Source of the DNA: Pseudonocardia cypriaca
GTDB lineage: Bacteria > Actinomycetota > Actinomycetes > Mycobacteriales > Pseudonocardiaceae
Direction: 5' to 3'
NCBI RefSeq assembly: GCF_006717045.1
Contig: NZ_VFPH01000001.1
Span: forward strand, 1,426,001-1,490,000
Length of the DNA: 64,000 bases
The notes under the pieces are model-generated. The model saw only the letters and a list, made by a program, of their open reading frames with translations, was not told the origin of the DNA and searched no databases. Positions within the stretch are counted from its first letter, which is position 1. The number at the start of each line of letters is the position of its first letter. Position numbers and translations under genes: made by a program. Below are positions 35,628 through 43,816 of this stretch, one piece after another.

Positions 35628-38240
35628 CTACCGCCTCCTGGCCGGTACCGGGAGCCCGACCGTGAACGTGGCGCCCCGGCCGTCGCCACCGCAGTCGGAC
35701 ACGTGGAGGGTGCCGCCGAACTGCTCGATGATCCGCCTGCTGATCGCCAGGCCGAGCCCGGTGCCGCCGGCTCCGCCCCGGCGGAACCTGTCGAAGATCA
35801 GTTCCCGGTCCGGTGGTGGGACGCCGGGACCGTCGTCCGCGACGTCGATGCGGGCCGTCCCGTCGTCGGTGCGCAGTGTGATCCGCACCCTTCCGCCCGG
35901 TGACGGGCTGACCTTGGCCGCGTTGGAGAGCAGGTTCAGCAGCACCTGCATGACGCCGTCGCGGTCGGCCTCGGTGACCGCGGGTTCCGCGGGGACGTCG
36001 ACGTCGAGCTCCACCCGCTTGTCGGTGAACAGCTGGGCGGTGGCGGTGGCGGCCTCGTCGATCACCGAGCCGAGGTCGACTGAGGTGAGCCGCCACTCGG
36101 CGTTCCCGGACTCCAGCCGCGCGAGGTCGAGCACCTGGTTCACCATCCTGGTCAGCCGTTCGGTCTCCGTCGCCATGATCTCCAGGTAGCGGCCCCGCTC
36201 CTCGGCCGGCAGGTCGGGGTTGTCGCGCAGGATCTCGGTGAACGCCCGGATCGAGGTCAGCGGCGTGCGCAACTCGTGGGTGACGGTGGCGACGAACTCG
36301 TCCTTCAACCGGTCCAGCTCGCGCAGGTGCTGCGCCTCCCCGACCAGCTCGACGACCTCGGCCATGCCCAGCGGTTCCTCGTCGGCCACCGAGGCGACGA
36401 GCGCCCGGGCGGCGGCGGGCCCGACCGCGCCGGTGAGCGCGGTCTCCACCTGCCGGACCAGCTCGGGTTCGGCCTCCGCCTCGTCGGGCAGGGAAGCACT
36501 CCTCCGTGAGCCGTGCCCGGCGACGAGGGCCGTGGCGGCCTCGGCCCCGACGAACCGCGCGAGCAGGTCGCGCAACCGCGCCACGGGCACGCTGCCGCGG
36601 TAGAAGCGGGTGCCCGGCCCCGGTGTCCGACGGTCGATGTCGACGAACAGGGCCGCGTGGCCGGTCTCCGCCGGGGTCCGCCTTCCGGCCAGCGACACCC
36701 CGACGAACAGGACGACGTTGACCAGCAGGCTCCAGAACACCCCGTTGCCGACCGCGCCCGCCCCGCTGAGGCCGAACAGCTCCTGCGGGCGCAGCAGCGC
36801 GACACCGAACGGCCCGTCGCGCACGATGGACCCGGGCACCCAGCCCGTCTTGGCGAGCTCGGGCAACAGCAGCGTGTAGGCCCACAGCACGATCCCCGCC
36901 ACGAGGCCGGCGAGCGCCCCGTTGCGGGTGGCGCCCTTCCACCACAGCCCACCGAGCAGGGCGGGGGCGAACTGCGCGACCGCGGCGAACGAGACCAGGC
37001 CCATGTCGACCAACCCCAGCGCATCGCCGGAGATCCGGAAGAACCCGAACCCGAGCAGCAGCACGACGAGGATCGTGACGCGGCGGATCCGCAGGACCAG
37101 GCGGCCGAGGTCGCCGCGGGCGGCCAGGTCGGCGCCGCCCCGGGTCGATGGGCGTAGCAGCAGCGGCATGACGAGCGAGTTGGACACCATCGTCGACAGC
37201 GCGATGGTCTCGACGATCACCATCCCGGTGGCCGCCGACAGCCCTCCGATGAACACGAGCAGCGCGAGCGCGCTGTGCTGCTGCAGCGCGAGCACATAGG
37301 TGTCCGGGCTGACCGCGGGGCCGAGCGTGATCAGGCCCGCGAGCGCGATCGGCAGCACGAAGACGTTGATCACGAGGAGGTAGAGGGGGAACAGCCAGGA
37401 GGCCGTGCGCACGTGCCGCTCGTCCACGTTCTCGACCACGCCGATCTGGAACTGCCGGGGGAGCAGCAGCACCGCGAACGCGGACAGCACGATCAACCAG
37501 AACCAGTTGCCGTACCCGCCGATGGTGACCGCCTCGGTCGCCACCTGTGCGGCCGCGGCGCGGTCGAACAGGTCGGCGAACCCGCCGAAGATCCCGAACG
37601 TCACGTACATCCCGGCCGCCAGGAACGCGACGAGCTTGACCACCGACTCGAACGCGATCGCCGCGACCATGCCCTCGTGACGCTCGGTGGCGTCCAGGTG
37701 CCCGGTCCCGAACAGGATCGCGAAGAGGGCGAGCACCAGCGCGACGTAGAGCGCGGTGTCGGCGTAGGGCGGCACGCCGGCCGTCGACACCGGACCGCCC
37801 GACACCACGCGGAACGTGCTCGACACCGCCTTGAGCTGCAGCGCGATGTACGGCACGGTGCCGACCACGGCGATGAGCGCGACCAGCCCGCCGAGCAGCC
37901 TGCTGTTGCCGAAGCGCGCGGCGGCGAAGTCCGACAGCGACGTGATGCGGTAACGCTTGCTGACCCTGATCATCTTCTGCAGCACCACGGCGGAGCACGC
38001 CATCGCCAGTGCGGGGCCCAGGTAGATCGTCAGGAACTCCAGACCCCTGGTCGCGGCCCGCCCCACGCTGCCGTAGTACGTCCAGGACGTGGCGTACACC
38101 GCGAGCGACAGCGCGTAGACGACGCCGCTCGAGATCAGGCTCCGGCCCGCCGCGGCCCGCCGGTCGCCGTGGTGGGCGATGCCGAAGAGCAGGCCGAGGT
38201 AGGCCAGCGAGACGATCACCACCACCCACGCCGGAACCAT
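35628..38240 (-). CDS. Sensor histidine kinase with solute:sodium-symporter input domain (CrbS/CbrA-like)
   Basis: An 870-residue protein. Residues 1 to about 510 form a 12-13-helix SSS transporter fold. A cytoplasmic linker follows, then a full kinase core: H-box ATVTHELRTPLTS with His655, N-box LLNLLSNAAK, G1 DVADDGPGVP and G2 GGTGLGLAISRR. In Vibrio and Pseudomonas such kinases (CrbS, MxtR, CbrA) respond to acetate or carbon status and control acetyl-CoA synthetase and carbon use. ATG 38240 is two bases after the stop of the small membrane gene. Location opposite actP supports acetate or a related solute as the signal. Confidence 0.9.
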   Translation of the reverse strand: MVPAWVVVIVSLAYLGLLFGIAHHGDRRAAAGRSLISSGVVYALSLAVYATSWTYYGSVGRAATRGLEFLTIYLGPALAMACSAVVLQKMIRVSKRYRITSLSDFAAARFGNSRLLGGLVALIAVVGTVPYIALQLKAVSSTFRVVSGGPVSTAGVPPYADTALYVALVLALFAILFGTGHLDATERHEGMVAAIAFESVVKLVAFLAAGMYVTFGIFGGFADLFDRAAAAQVATEAVTIGGYGNWFWLIVLSAFAVLLLPRQFQIGVVENVDERHVRTASWLFPLYLLVINVFVLPIALAGLITLGPAVSPDTYVLALQQHSALALLVFIGGLSAATGMVIVETIALSTMVSNSLVMPLLLRPSTRGGADLAARGDLGRLVLRIRRVTILVVLLLGFGFFRISGDALGLVDMGLVSFAAVAQFAPALLGGLWWKGATRNGALAGLVAGIVLWAYTLLLPELAKTGWVPGSIVRDGPFGVALLRPQELFGLSGAGAVGNGVFWSLLVNVVLFVGVSLAGRRTPAETGHAALFVDIDRRTPGPGTRFYRGSVPVARLRDLLARFVGAEAATALVAGHGSRRSASLPDEAEAEPELVRQVETALTGAVGPAAARALVASVADEEPLGMAEVVELVGEAQHLRELDRLKDEFVATVTHELRTPLTSIRAFTEILRDNPDLPAEERGRYLEIMATETERLTRMVNQVLDLARLESGNAEWRLTSVDLGSVIDEAATATAQLFTDKRVELDVDVPAEPAVTEADRDGVMQVLLNLLSNAAKVSPSPGGRVRITLRTDDGTARIDVADDGPGVPPPDRELIFDRFRRGGAGGTGLGLAISRRIIEQFGGTLHVSDCGGDGRGATFTVGLPVPARRR

Positions 38241-38242
38241 GG

Positions 38243-38422
38243 CTAGTCCGCCCGCCTCGACAGGACGGCGACCGCCGCGATCAGCAGGGCCCAGACCAGG
38301 AACAGGTACGCCCACACCAGCGGCACGCCGAGCACCTGGACCGGCCGGTCGAACAGCGACAGCAGCGGGTAGTTGACGCACGCCGCGGCGAGCGCGGTCA
38401 CGGCGATCAGCTTCGCCCGCAT
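38243..38422 (-). CDS. 59-residue membrane protein in the sensor operon
   Basis: A short reading frame between the CBS/nucleotidyltransferase gene and the kinase with 4- and 2-base gaps, so clearly part of the operon. It encodes two hydrophobic helices (KLIAVTALAAACVNYPLLSL and VWAYLFLVWALLIAAVAVL) ending in SRRAD. A GGGGTGAG site precedes the ATG. No known domain is recognised; a small subunit or stabiliser for the SSS-type sensor is a reasonable guess. Confidence 0.8.
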   Translation of the reverse strand: MRAKLIAVTALAAACVNYPLLSLFDRPVQVLGVPLVWAYLFLVWALLIAAVAVLSRRAD

Positions 38423-38426
38423 GCGC

Positions 38427-39839
38427 TCACCCCGGCCCGGGGTGGGTTAGTGCGCTGGCCTGCAGCGCGGTGCGGACGGTGCGCAGGGCGATCTGCAGCT
38501 CGCGGCGCTGGGGCGTCGAAAGCGGGGCCGGCTCGCCGTCGAGTTCCGCCCGCAGCCGGGCCGAGAGCAGCACGGCGTAGGCGTCGAGCAGGGTCTCGGC
38601 TGCGTCGCCGGAGATCAGGTTCGCGGACGCGGCGGCGTGCAGGCGGCCCGCGGTCGTCCGCTCGGCGGAGCCCGCGGCGAGCCCGTAGAGCCTGCCGAGC
38701 AGGACGATCGGGACGGTGCCGCGCAGTTTCAGCTCGGCCGGCGCCAGCCGGTCGGCCCGGACCAGCCGGAACCGCCGCGTCCGAGGGGCGAACCGGCGCG
38801 CCGTCTGCGCCAGCGCCAGCTGGATGCCCGGGCGGTCGCGGCCCCGCGCGAGCGCCCGGTCCAGAACGTCGACGTCGAGATCGCCGGTGACGCGGCGCAG
38901 GTCCAGGAACACCTGTGCGTCGAGCAGGCTTCGGGCGTGCGGTTCGTCGAGCCAGCCGCGGAACGTCCGCTGCCACACGTCGAGGCGCCGGCACCAGCTG
39001 GTGGCCATGAACCCGCCGGGACAACGCGGAACCCCGGCCGCCGCCAGCCCCTCCGTGACGCGCTCGGCCAACGCCGCGAAGTACGCGCCGGCTTCGTCCG
39101 CCCGGTCGGCGAAGGCGAGCGCGGTGTCCTGGTCGGAGCGCAGCAGCTGCTCCATCCGCCCCTGCGACCCGAGCGCGAGCCACGCGTACGGGACCGGCGG
39201 GCGCCCCAGCTCCCGCTCGGCGAGCTCGATCATCCGGATGGTCAGCGCGTCGCGCAGCCCGGCGACGACCGTCGCGATGCGCAGCCCGTCCACGCCGTCG
39301 GCGAGCAGCGCCGCGGCAACCCGCGCGAGGTCGGCTGACAGGTCGGCGAGCGCCGGGTCGTCCGTCCCACCCGCCCCCGCCCGGCGGATCCGGTCGGCGA
39401 CGAGCAGCGGGCTGGCGGACTGCTGGCGGATCACGTCGACGTCGGTGACCACCCCGACGATCCGGCCGTCCCGCACCACGGGGACGTGCTCGATGCCCAC
39501 GTCCAGCATGAGCAGTAGCGCCCGGATCAGCGGCGCGGCGGCGGGCAGCGTCCGCACCGGGCCGCTCATGACCTGCTCCACCGGGGTGTCGGGCGGACGG
39601 CGTTCGGCCACCACCCTGGCCAGGTCCCCGTTCGTCACGATCCCGTCGGGCCTGGAGGTGACCATTGCGCAGCTGTGCTGACCCTCGCGCATGGCCAGCG
39701 CGACGTCCGCGACGGTGGTGCCGGGCGCGACGAAGAGGGGCTCGCGGGCGACCAGATCGGCCAGCGGCGCGGCGAGCCCGGCTTCCCGGCCTGCTCCTGA
39801 CGACTCCCGGGCCGCGGCGCGGGAGTCCACCCCGATCAC
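38427..39839 (-). CDS. CBS-pair protein with DUF294 nucleotidyltransferase domain
   Basis: A 470-residue protein, GTG start. Two CBS repeats (about 25-140: FVAPGTTVADVALAM, then DVGIEHVPVVRDGRIVGVV) bind adenosyl ligands in related proteins. A GlnD-like nucleotidyltransferase domain (DUF294) follows, with the GS...DxD signature in LGSQGRMEQLLRSDQDTALA, and a helical DUF294 C-terminal domain (about 320-465). First gene of the five-gene acetate-sensor operon. Homologues sit next to actP in many proteobacteria; the nucleotide transferred and its target are unknown. It is divergent from the DUF418 gene. Confidence 0.87.
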   Translation of the reverse strand: MIGVDSRAAARESSGAGREAGLAAPLADLVAREPLFVAPGTTVADVALAMREGQHSCAMVTSRPDGIVTNGDLARVVAERRPPDTPVEQVMSGPVRTLPAAAPLIRALLLMLDVGIEHVPVVRDGRIVGVVTDVDVIRQQSASPLLVADRIRRAGAGGTDDPALADLSADLARVAAALLADGVDGLRIATVVAGLRDALTIRMIELAERELGRPPVPYAWLALGSQGRMEQLLRSDQDTALAFADRADEAGAYFAALAERVTEGLAAAGVPRCPGGFMATSWCRRLDVWQRTFRGWLDEPHARSLLDAQVFLDLRRVTGDLDVDVLDRALARGRDRPGIQLALAQTARRFAPRTRRFRLVRADRLAPAELKLRGTVPIVLLGRLYGLAAGSAERTTAGRLHAAASANLISGDAAETLLDAYAVLLSARLRAELDGEPAPLSTPQRRELQIALRTVRTALQASALTHPGPG

Positions 39840-39940
39840 ACTGCAAGTGGAGACCCGGGTACCCGCGCTGTCAACGGGCCGAGCGTCGACCCACCGATGA
39901 GTGGACCGGTTCGCGCCGGGAACGCTCTACGTTGTCCCGT

Positions 39941-41152
39941 ATGACCGCCCTGCCGCCCGTCGACCCGGGCGCCACCCCGCCGTCGGCCCGCGCGCTCGCC
40001 CCCGACCTCGCCCGCGGCTTCATGCTGTTGCTCATCGCGCTGGCCAACGTGCACGTCTACGTGTACGGGCACCCGGTGGGCGTGCGCGGCTACCCGGTCG
40101 ACGTCGACGGCGTCGACCGGTTGGTCGTGATGCTGCAGGTGCTGCTCGTCGACGGGCGGGCCTATCCGCTGTTCGGCCTGCTCTTCGGCTACGGGATCGT
40201 GCAGCTGGCCTCACGGCGTGGTGCCGTGGGGCTGCCCGCGCCGGCCGTGACGTCGCTGGTCCGGCGGCGCGGGGGGTGGATGATCGTGATCGGCGCGGCG
40301 CACGGGTTGCTCCTGTGGGCCGGCGACATCGTCGGGGCGTACGGGCTGCTCGCGGTGCTCATGGCCGGGCTGCTGGTGGGTGGCAGCGACCGCGCTCTGA
40401 TCGGCACCGCCGCCGTCGGCGCGCTGGTGACCGCGCTCGTCTACAGCGCGGCATCGCTGCCACCGCCGCCGGCCGAAGGCATGGAGTCCATGCTCCCCTC
40501 GATGGCCACGGAGAACCCGCTGCACGCCGCGCTGATCCGGGCTATCGAGTGGGTCGGCATCGGCCTCGTCGCCGCCGGGCTGACCGTCTTCGGGGCCGTT
40601 GCCATCGGCGCGTGGGCGGCGCGGCGCCAGCTGCTCGACGACCCGCAGAAGCACCGGGTCCTGCTCGTGCGGATGGCGGTCGCCGGGATCGGCACAGCGG
40701 TGGTGCTCGGCCTGCCGCTGTCGCTGATGGCGGCCCAGCTGTGGACCGCCCCACCCCTCGAGGTGATCATGCTCGCCGGCGGGCTGCACGCCCTCGGCGG
40801 GTACGCAGGCGGAATGGGCTACGCCGCCCTGTTCGGGCTGCTGGCGATCCGGTTGGCCCGCCGCAGCGGCCCCGGCCCCGTCACGTACGCGCTCCAGGCG
40901 TGCGGGCAGCGGTCGCTCTCGTGCTACCTCGCGCAGTCCGTCGCGTTCGTGGCCCTGCTCCCGGCGTGGACCCTCGGGCTCGGCGAGGACGCGCACATCT
41001 GGCAGGCCGCGCTGGTCGGGATAGGCACGTGGCTGGTGATCCTGCTGGTCGCCACCGCCTCGGCCCGCGCCGCCTACCGGGGCCCGGCGGAGGTGCTGCT
41101 GCGCCGCCTCACCTACGGCCCCCGCCGCACGCCCCAACCCGCGCCGCAGTAG
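39941..41152 (+). CDS. DUF418-type polytopic membrane protein
   Basis: A 403-residue protein with about ten transmembrane helices. Family features are the opening LAPDLARGFMLLLIALANVH, FGLLFGYGIV, and the C-terminal DUF418 section (YALQACGQRSLSCYLAQSVA, ending in a positively charged tail). A TACGTT box lies eight bases before the ATG, which hints at leaderless transcription. Members are probably acyltransferase-like or transport-related membrane proteins of unknown substrate. Confidence 0.85.
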   Translation: MTALPPVDPGATPPSARALAPDLARGFMLLLIALANVHVYVYGHPVGVRGYPVDVDGVDRLVVMLQVLLVDGRAYPLFGLLFGYGIVQLASRRGAVGLPAPAVTSLVRRRGGWMIVIGAAHGLLLWAGDIVGAYGLLAVLMAGLLVGGSDRALIGTAAVGALVTALVYSAASLPPPPAEGMESMLPSMATENPLHAALIRAIEWVGIGLVAAGLTVFGAVAIGAWAARRQLLDDPQKHRVLLVRMAVAGIGTAVVLGLPLSLMAAQLWTAPPLEVIMLAGGLHALGGYAGGMGYAALFGLLAIRLARRSGPGPVTYALQACGQRSLSCYLAQSVAFVALLPAWTLGLGEDAHIWQAALVGIGTWLVILLVATASARAAYRGPAEVLLRRLTYGPRRTPQPAPQ

Positions 41153-41160
41153 CAGCGCGG

Positions 41161-41308
41161 CTCGCGCACACCCAGACCGCGACTCGCGCACACCCAGACC
41201 GCGACTCGCGAGGTGAGGGCACGACACCATCCGCGAGTCGCGCTGTGAGTGCGCGCGAGTCGCGCTGTGGGCGCGCGCGAGTCGGGCGCCGGGTGTACCC
41301 GAGTCGCG
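41161..41308. repeat. 22-bp periodic palindrome array (six units, opposed orientation)
   Basis: CGCGACTCGCG occurs at 41178 and 41200, then its complement CGCGAGTCGCG at 41232 and 41254 with single-base variants at 41276 and 41298. Every step within a block is exactly 22 bases. The spacer reads CACACCCAGAC in the first block and a CTGTG(A/G)GTG-like complement in the second. It fills most of the 263-bp gap after the DUF418 gene; the rest (41311-41415) shows nothing recognisable. Confidence 0.85.
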
Positions 41309-41415
41309 CGTTCCGGCACGGCGAGTCCGACGTCCGTGCCCAGCGAGTCCAGCTTCTCGGCGCGGTGAGTCGTGAGAGGCGCGACAGCGGCGTGTGAGGC
41401 GGCTACCGTCGGCCG

Positions 41416-41859
41416 GTGACCTCCCCGTCCCACGACCCGCGGCCCGGCAGCGGCCACCCGCCGCCGTGGGCGGGTGCTCCGGGCTTCACCCCGGGGGTCG
41501 ACGGCCTCCCACCGCACGCCCCCATGCCCGGTGCGCCGCCCTATCCGGAGGCACCGGAGCACGCCCCGCCGCCGGTGGGGCAGCCGGCGCGGCGCACCCG
41601 GTTCGTGACGGCGCTGGGAGCGGCGGCGGTCTGGGCGGGGGTGAACGTCGTGCTGGTGCTCGCCGTCGCCGGTGCGCCGCCCGGTGCAGCCGCCCTCGGG
41701 CAGCTCATCGGCGCGCTGATCATTCCGACCCTGCTGGCCGCGGTCGCGGTCCGGGCGATCGCGCGTCGCCGCGCGTGGGCGTTCTGGCTGCTCGTCCTGC
41801 TGGCGGCGCCGTTCTTCTGGGTGCTCCGCGCCGTCTTCATCGCCCTCCCGCCGAGCTGA
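41416..41859 (+). CDS. Proline-rich hypothetical membrane protein
   Basis: A 147-residue protein. The first about 60 residues are Pro/Gly/His-rich and probably disordered, followed by three hydrophobic helices (about 64-85, 90-110, 118-140). GTG start. No family recognised. Its 3' end overlaps the TetR gene on the other strand by 23 bases. Composition is typical of actinobacterial small membrane proteins of unknown role. Confidence 0.62.
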   Translation: MTSPSHDPRPGSGHPPPWAGAPGFTPGVDGLPPHAPMPGAPPYPEAPEHAPPPVGQPARRTRFVTALGAAAVWAGVNVVLVLAVAGAPPGAAALGQLIGALIIPTLLAAVAVRAIARRRAWAFWLLVLLAAPFFWVLRAVFIALPPS

Positions 41860-42430
41860 CCCCTTCCTGCGCGGCCCGGACGGCCGCGGTCACCGCACTC
41901 GCGGCCGCTGCCAGTGCCTCGGTGCTGCGCGCTGCCCGGCACAGCACGAACGCGCCCTCCAGGCTGGTGATCAGCAGGATCGCGAGCCTGCGGGCGTCGT
42001 CCGGGGCGAACCCCCAGCGTTCGAACCGCACGGCGCCGGACTCCACCCAGGCCGCGAAGACCTCGGCCGTGGCCTCGCGCAACGTCTCGTCGGTGCTCGC
42101 GACCTCCAGCGCCACCGTCGCGATCGGGCAGGCATCGGCGTAGCCGGTGGCGACCAGCGTCTCGGCGGCCGCCGCGAAGCCGGTCTCCACCGCGGTTGTC
42201 GCATCCGGCGCCTGGTCGAGGATCGCCTCGACCAGCTGCTGGTACGCCCGCCCCGACGTCCGGATCACCTCCGCGGCCAGCTGCTGCTTCCCGCCGGGGA
42301 AGAAGTGGTAGATCGACCCGAACGGTGCACCCGCCTCCGCGACGATCTGCTTGAGCCCGGTGCCCGTGTACCCCTGGCGCCGGAACAGCTCGCCGGTGGT
42401 GCCCACGATCCGCTCCTTCGTTCCCGCCAT
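41837..42430 (-). CDS. TetR-family repressor
   Basis: A 197-residue regulator. The N-terminal helix-turn-helix is RIVGTTGELFRRQGYTGTGL, then IYHFFPGGKQQLAAEVI, and the C-terminal ligand domain belongs to the YcdC/LmrA-like group (ALEVASTDETLREA). It is divergent from the alpha/beta-hydrolase gene across 78 bases that contain a TAGA-GCGA-TCTA dyad, so it probably represses that hydrolase and itself. The ligand is unknown. Confidence 0.88.
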   Translation of the reverse strand: MAGTKERIVGTTGELFRRQGYTGTGLKQIVAEAGAPFGSIYHFFPGGKQQLAAEVIRTSGRAYQQLVEAILDQAPDATTAVETGFAAAAETLVATGYADACPIATVALEVASTDETLREATAEVFAAWVESGAVRFERWGFAPDDARRLAILLITSLEGAFVLCRAARSTEALAAAASAVTAAVRAAQEGVSSAGGR

Positions 42431-42478
42431 CGGCTCCTCCTTGCGACGCGCTTCCGCACAGCCTAGCCTCCGTCTGAG

Positions 42479-42490
42479 TAGAGCGATCTA
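42479..42490. promoter_or_regulatory. Candidate TetR operator
   Basis: TAGA-GCGA-TCTA, flanked by partial further symmetry (TGA...TCA), lies in the TetR/hydrolase divergent promoter region, 19 bases before the hydrolase ATG and immediately upstream of its GGGGGAG ribosome site. Confidence 0.45.
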
Positions 42491-42508
42491 TCAAGTCACG
42501 GGGGAGTC

Positions 42509-43360
42509 ATGGCGGAGATCGACCTGTCTGCCGGCACGATCGAGTACACCGACACCGGCGGGGACGGCCCGGTTCTCGTGCTCATCCACGGGGTCATGGT
42601 CGGGCCGTCGGTGTGGCGCCGGGTCGTCGCCGAGCTGAGCGGCGAGTACCGGTGCGTGCTCCCGCACCTGCCGCTCGGCTCGCACCCCCGCCCCATGCGG
42701 CCGGACGCGGACCTGTCCCTCGCCGGGCACGCGGCGCTGATCGGCGAGTTCCTGGAGAAGCTCGACCTGCGTGACGTCACGCTCGTGCAGAACGACTGGG
42801 GCGGGGCGCAGGTCCTGGTCGCCCACGGCGGCGCCGAGCGGGTGGCGCGGATGGTGCTCGTCGCGTGCGAGGCCTTCGACAACTACCCACCCGGCCTCGC
42901 CGGCCGCGTGCTCACCACGGTCGCCGCGATTCCCGGTGGCCTCGCGGTCTTCGCGCAGCTGCTGCGCTTCCGGGCGGCACGGCGCGCCCCCGGCGGGTGG
43001 GGCTGGATGACCAAGCGCCCGGTGCCCGACGAGGTGATGGACGAGTGGTTCCGGCCGGCGCGGGAGCAGGCAGGCGTCCGGCGCGACCTCGCCACGTACG
43101 GCCGCGGCATCCCACCCCGGGACGTGCTGCTCCTCTGGGCCGAGCGGAACAGCGCGTTCCTCGGCCCGGTGCTCGTCGTGTGGGCCGAGGAGGACCGGGT
43201 GATGCCCGCCGAGCACGGCCGTCGCCTCGCCGCGCTCTACCCGCAGGGCAGGCTCGTGACGATCCCCGACAGCTACACGCTGGTGCCGGAGGACCAGCCC
43301 GCGGCGCTCACCTCCGCGATCCGCGCCTTCCTCAGCGAGACGCGCGCCGTCGTGAGCTGA
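42509..43360 (+). CDS. Alpha/beta-hydrolase with Asp nucleophile (dehalogenase-like subfamily)
   Basis: A 283-residue alpha/beta-hydrolase. The oxyanion HG motif is in VLIHGVMVGPSVW. The nucleophile elbow reads VQNDWGGAQ, so the nucleophile is aspartate as in haloalkane dehalogenases and epoxide hydrolases, not serine. Where the catalytic histidine is expected the sequence is DSYTLVPEDQP, with no histidine. The enzyme may be inactive, use another residue, or belong to a divergent actinobacterial subfamily. The gene has a GGGGGAG site and is divergent from, and probably controlled by, the TetR gene. Confidence 0.78.
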   Translation: MAEIDLSAGTIEYTDTGGDGPVLVLIHGVMVGPSVWRRVVAELSGEYRCVLPHLPLGSHPRPMRPDADLSLAGHAALIGEFLEKLDLRDVTLVQNDWGGAQVLVAHGGAERVARMVLVACEAFDNYPPGLAGRVLTTVAAIPGGLAVFAQLLRFRAARRAPGGWGWMTKRPVPDEVMDEWFRPAREQAGVRRDLATYGRGIPPRDVLLLWAERNSAFLGPVLVVWAEEDRVMPAEHGRRLAALYPQGRLVTIPDSYTLVPEDQPAALTSAIRAFLSETRAVVS

Positions 43361-43814
43361 TCACGCCGGTGTCGAACCCGGCGATGTGCAGCCCGCCGTG
43401 GAAGCGGGCGTGCTCCACCTTGAGGCAGCGGTCCATCACGACCTCGAGCCCGCCGGCTTCCGCGCGGCGCGCGACGTCCTCGTCGAACAGGCCGAATTGC
43501 AGCCAGAACGTCTGCACACCGTCGACGGCGAGCACGTCGTCGAGCACCGACGACAGGTCCTCGCGGCGGCGGAAGACGTCGACGAGGTCGGGCACCACCG
43601 GCAGCGCGTCGAGGCTCTTGTAGACCGGCCTCCCGAGGATCTCGGTGGCGTTCGGGTTGACGAAGTACACGTGGTAGTCGGTGCTGGCGAGCAGGTAGGT
43701 GGCCACGAAGTTGCTCGCGCGCGCCGGGTTGGGGGACGCACCGACCATCGCGACGGTGCGGCTGTTGCGCAGGATCTGCTGCCGGCGGGTGGCCGACGGG
43801 TTCTCCCAGCTCAT
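43332..43814 (-). CDS. CoA-binding domain protein (YccU-like)
   Basis: A 160-residue Rossmann-fold protein with AMVGASPNPARASN near the N terminus and the conserved FWLQFGLFDEDVARRAEAGG and VVMDRCLKVEH of the CoA_binding_2 family. ATG 43814 has GGAG five bases upstream; a GTG two codons earlier overlaps the metY stop. CoA, acyl-CoA or persulfide binding has been proposed for the family but the role is unclear. It is cotranscribed with metY, a frequent pairing, suggesting a link to sulfur amino acid metabolism. Confidence 0.87.
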   Translation of the reverse strand: MSWENPSATRRQQILRNSRTVAMVGASPNPARASNFVATYLLASTDYHVYFVNPNATEILGRPVYKSLDALPVVPDLVDVFRRREDLSSVLDDVLAVDGVQTFWLQFGLFDEDVARRAEAGGLEVVMDRCLKVEHARFHGGLHIAGFDTGVISSRRRASR

Positions 43815-43816
43815 GA

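Noticed and set aside
41161..41308. CRISPR-like array
   Set aside because: The repeated element is only 11 bp, the spacers are conserved rather than unique, units occur in both orientations and no cas genes are present.
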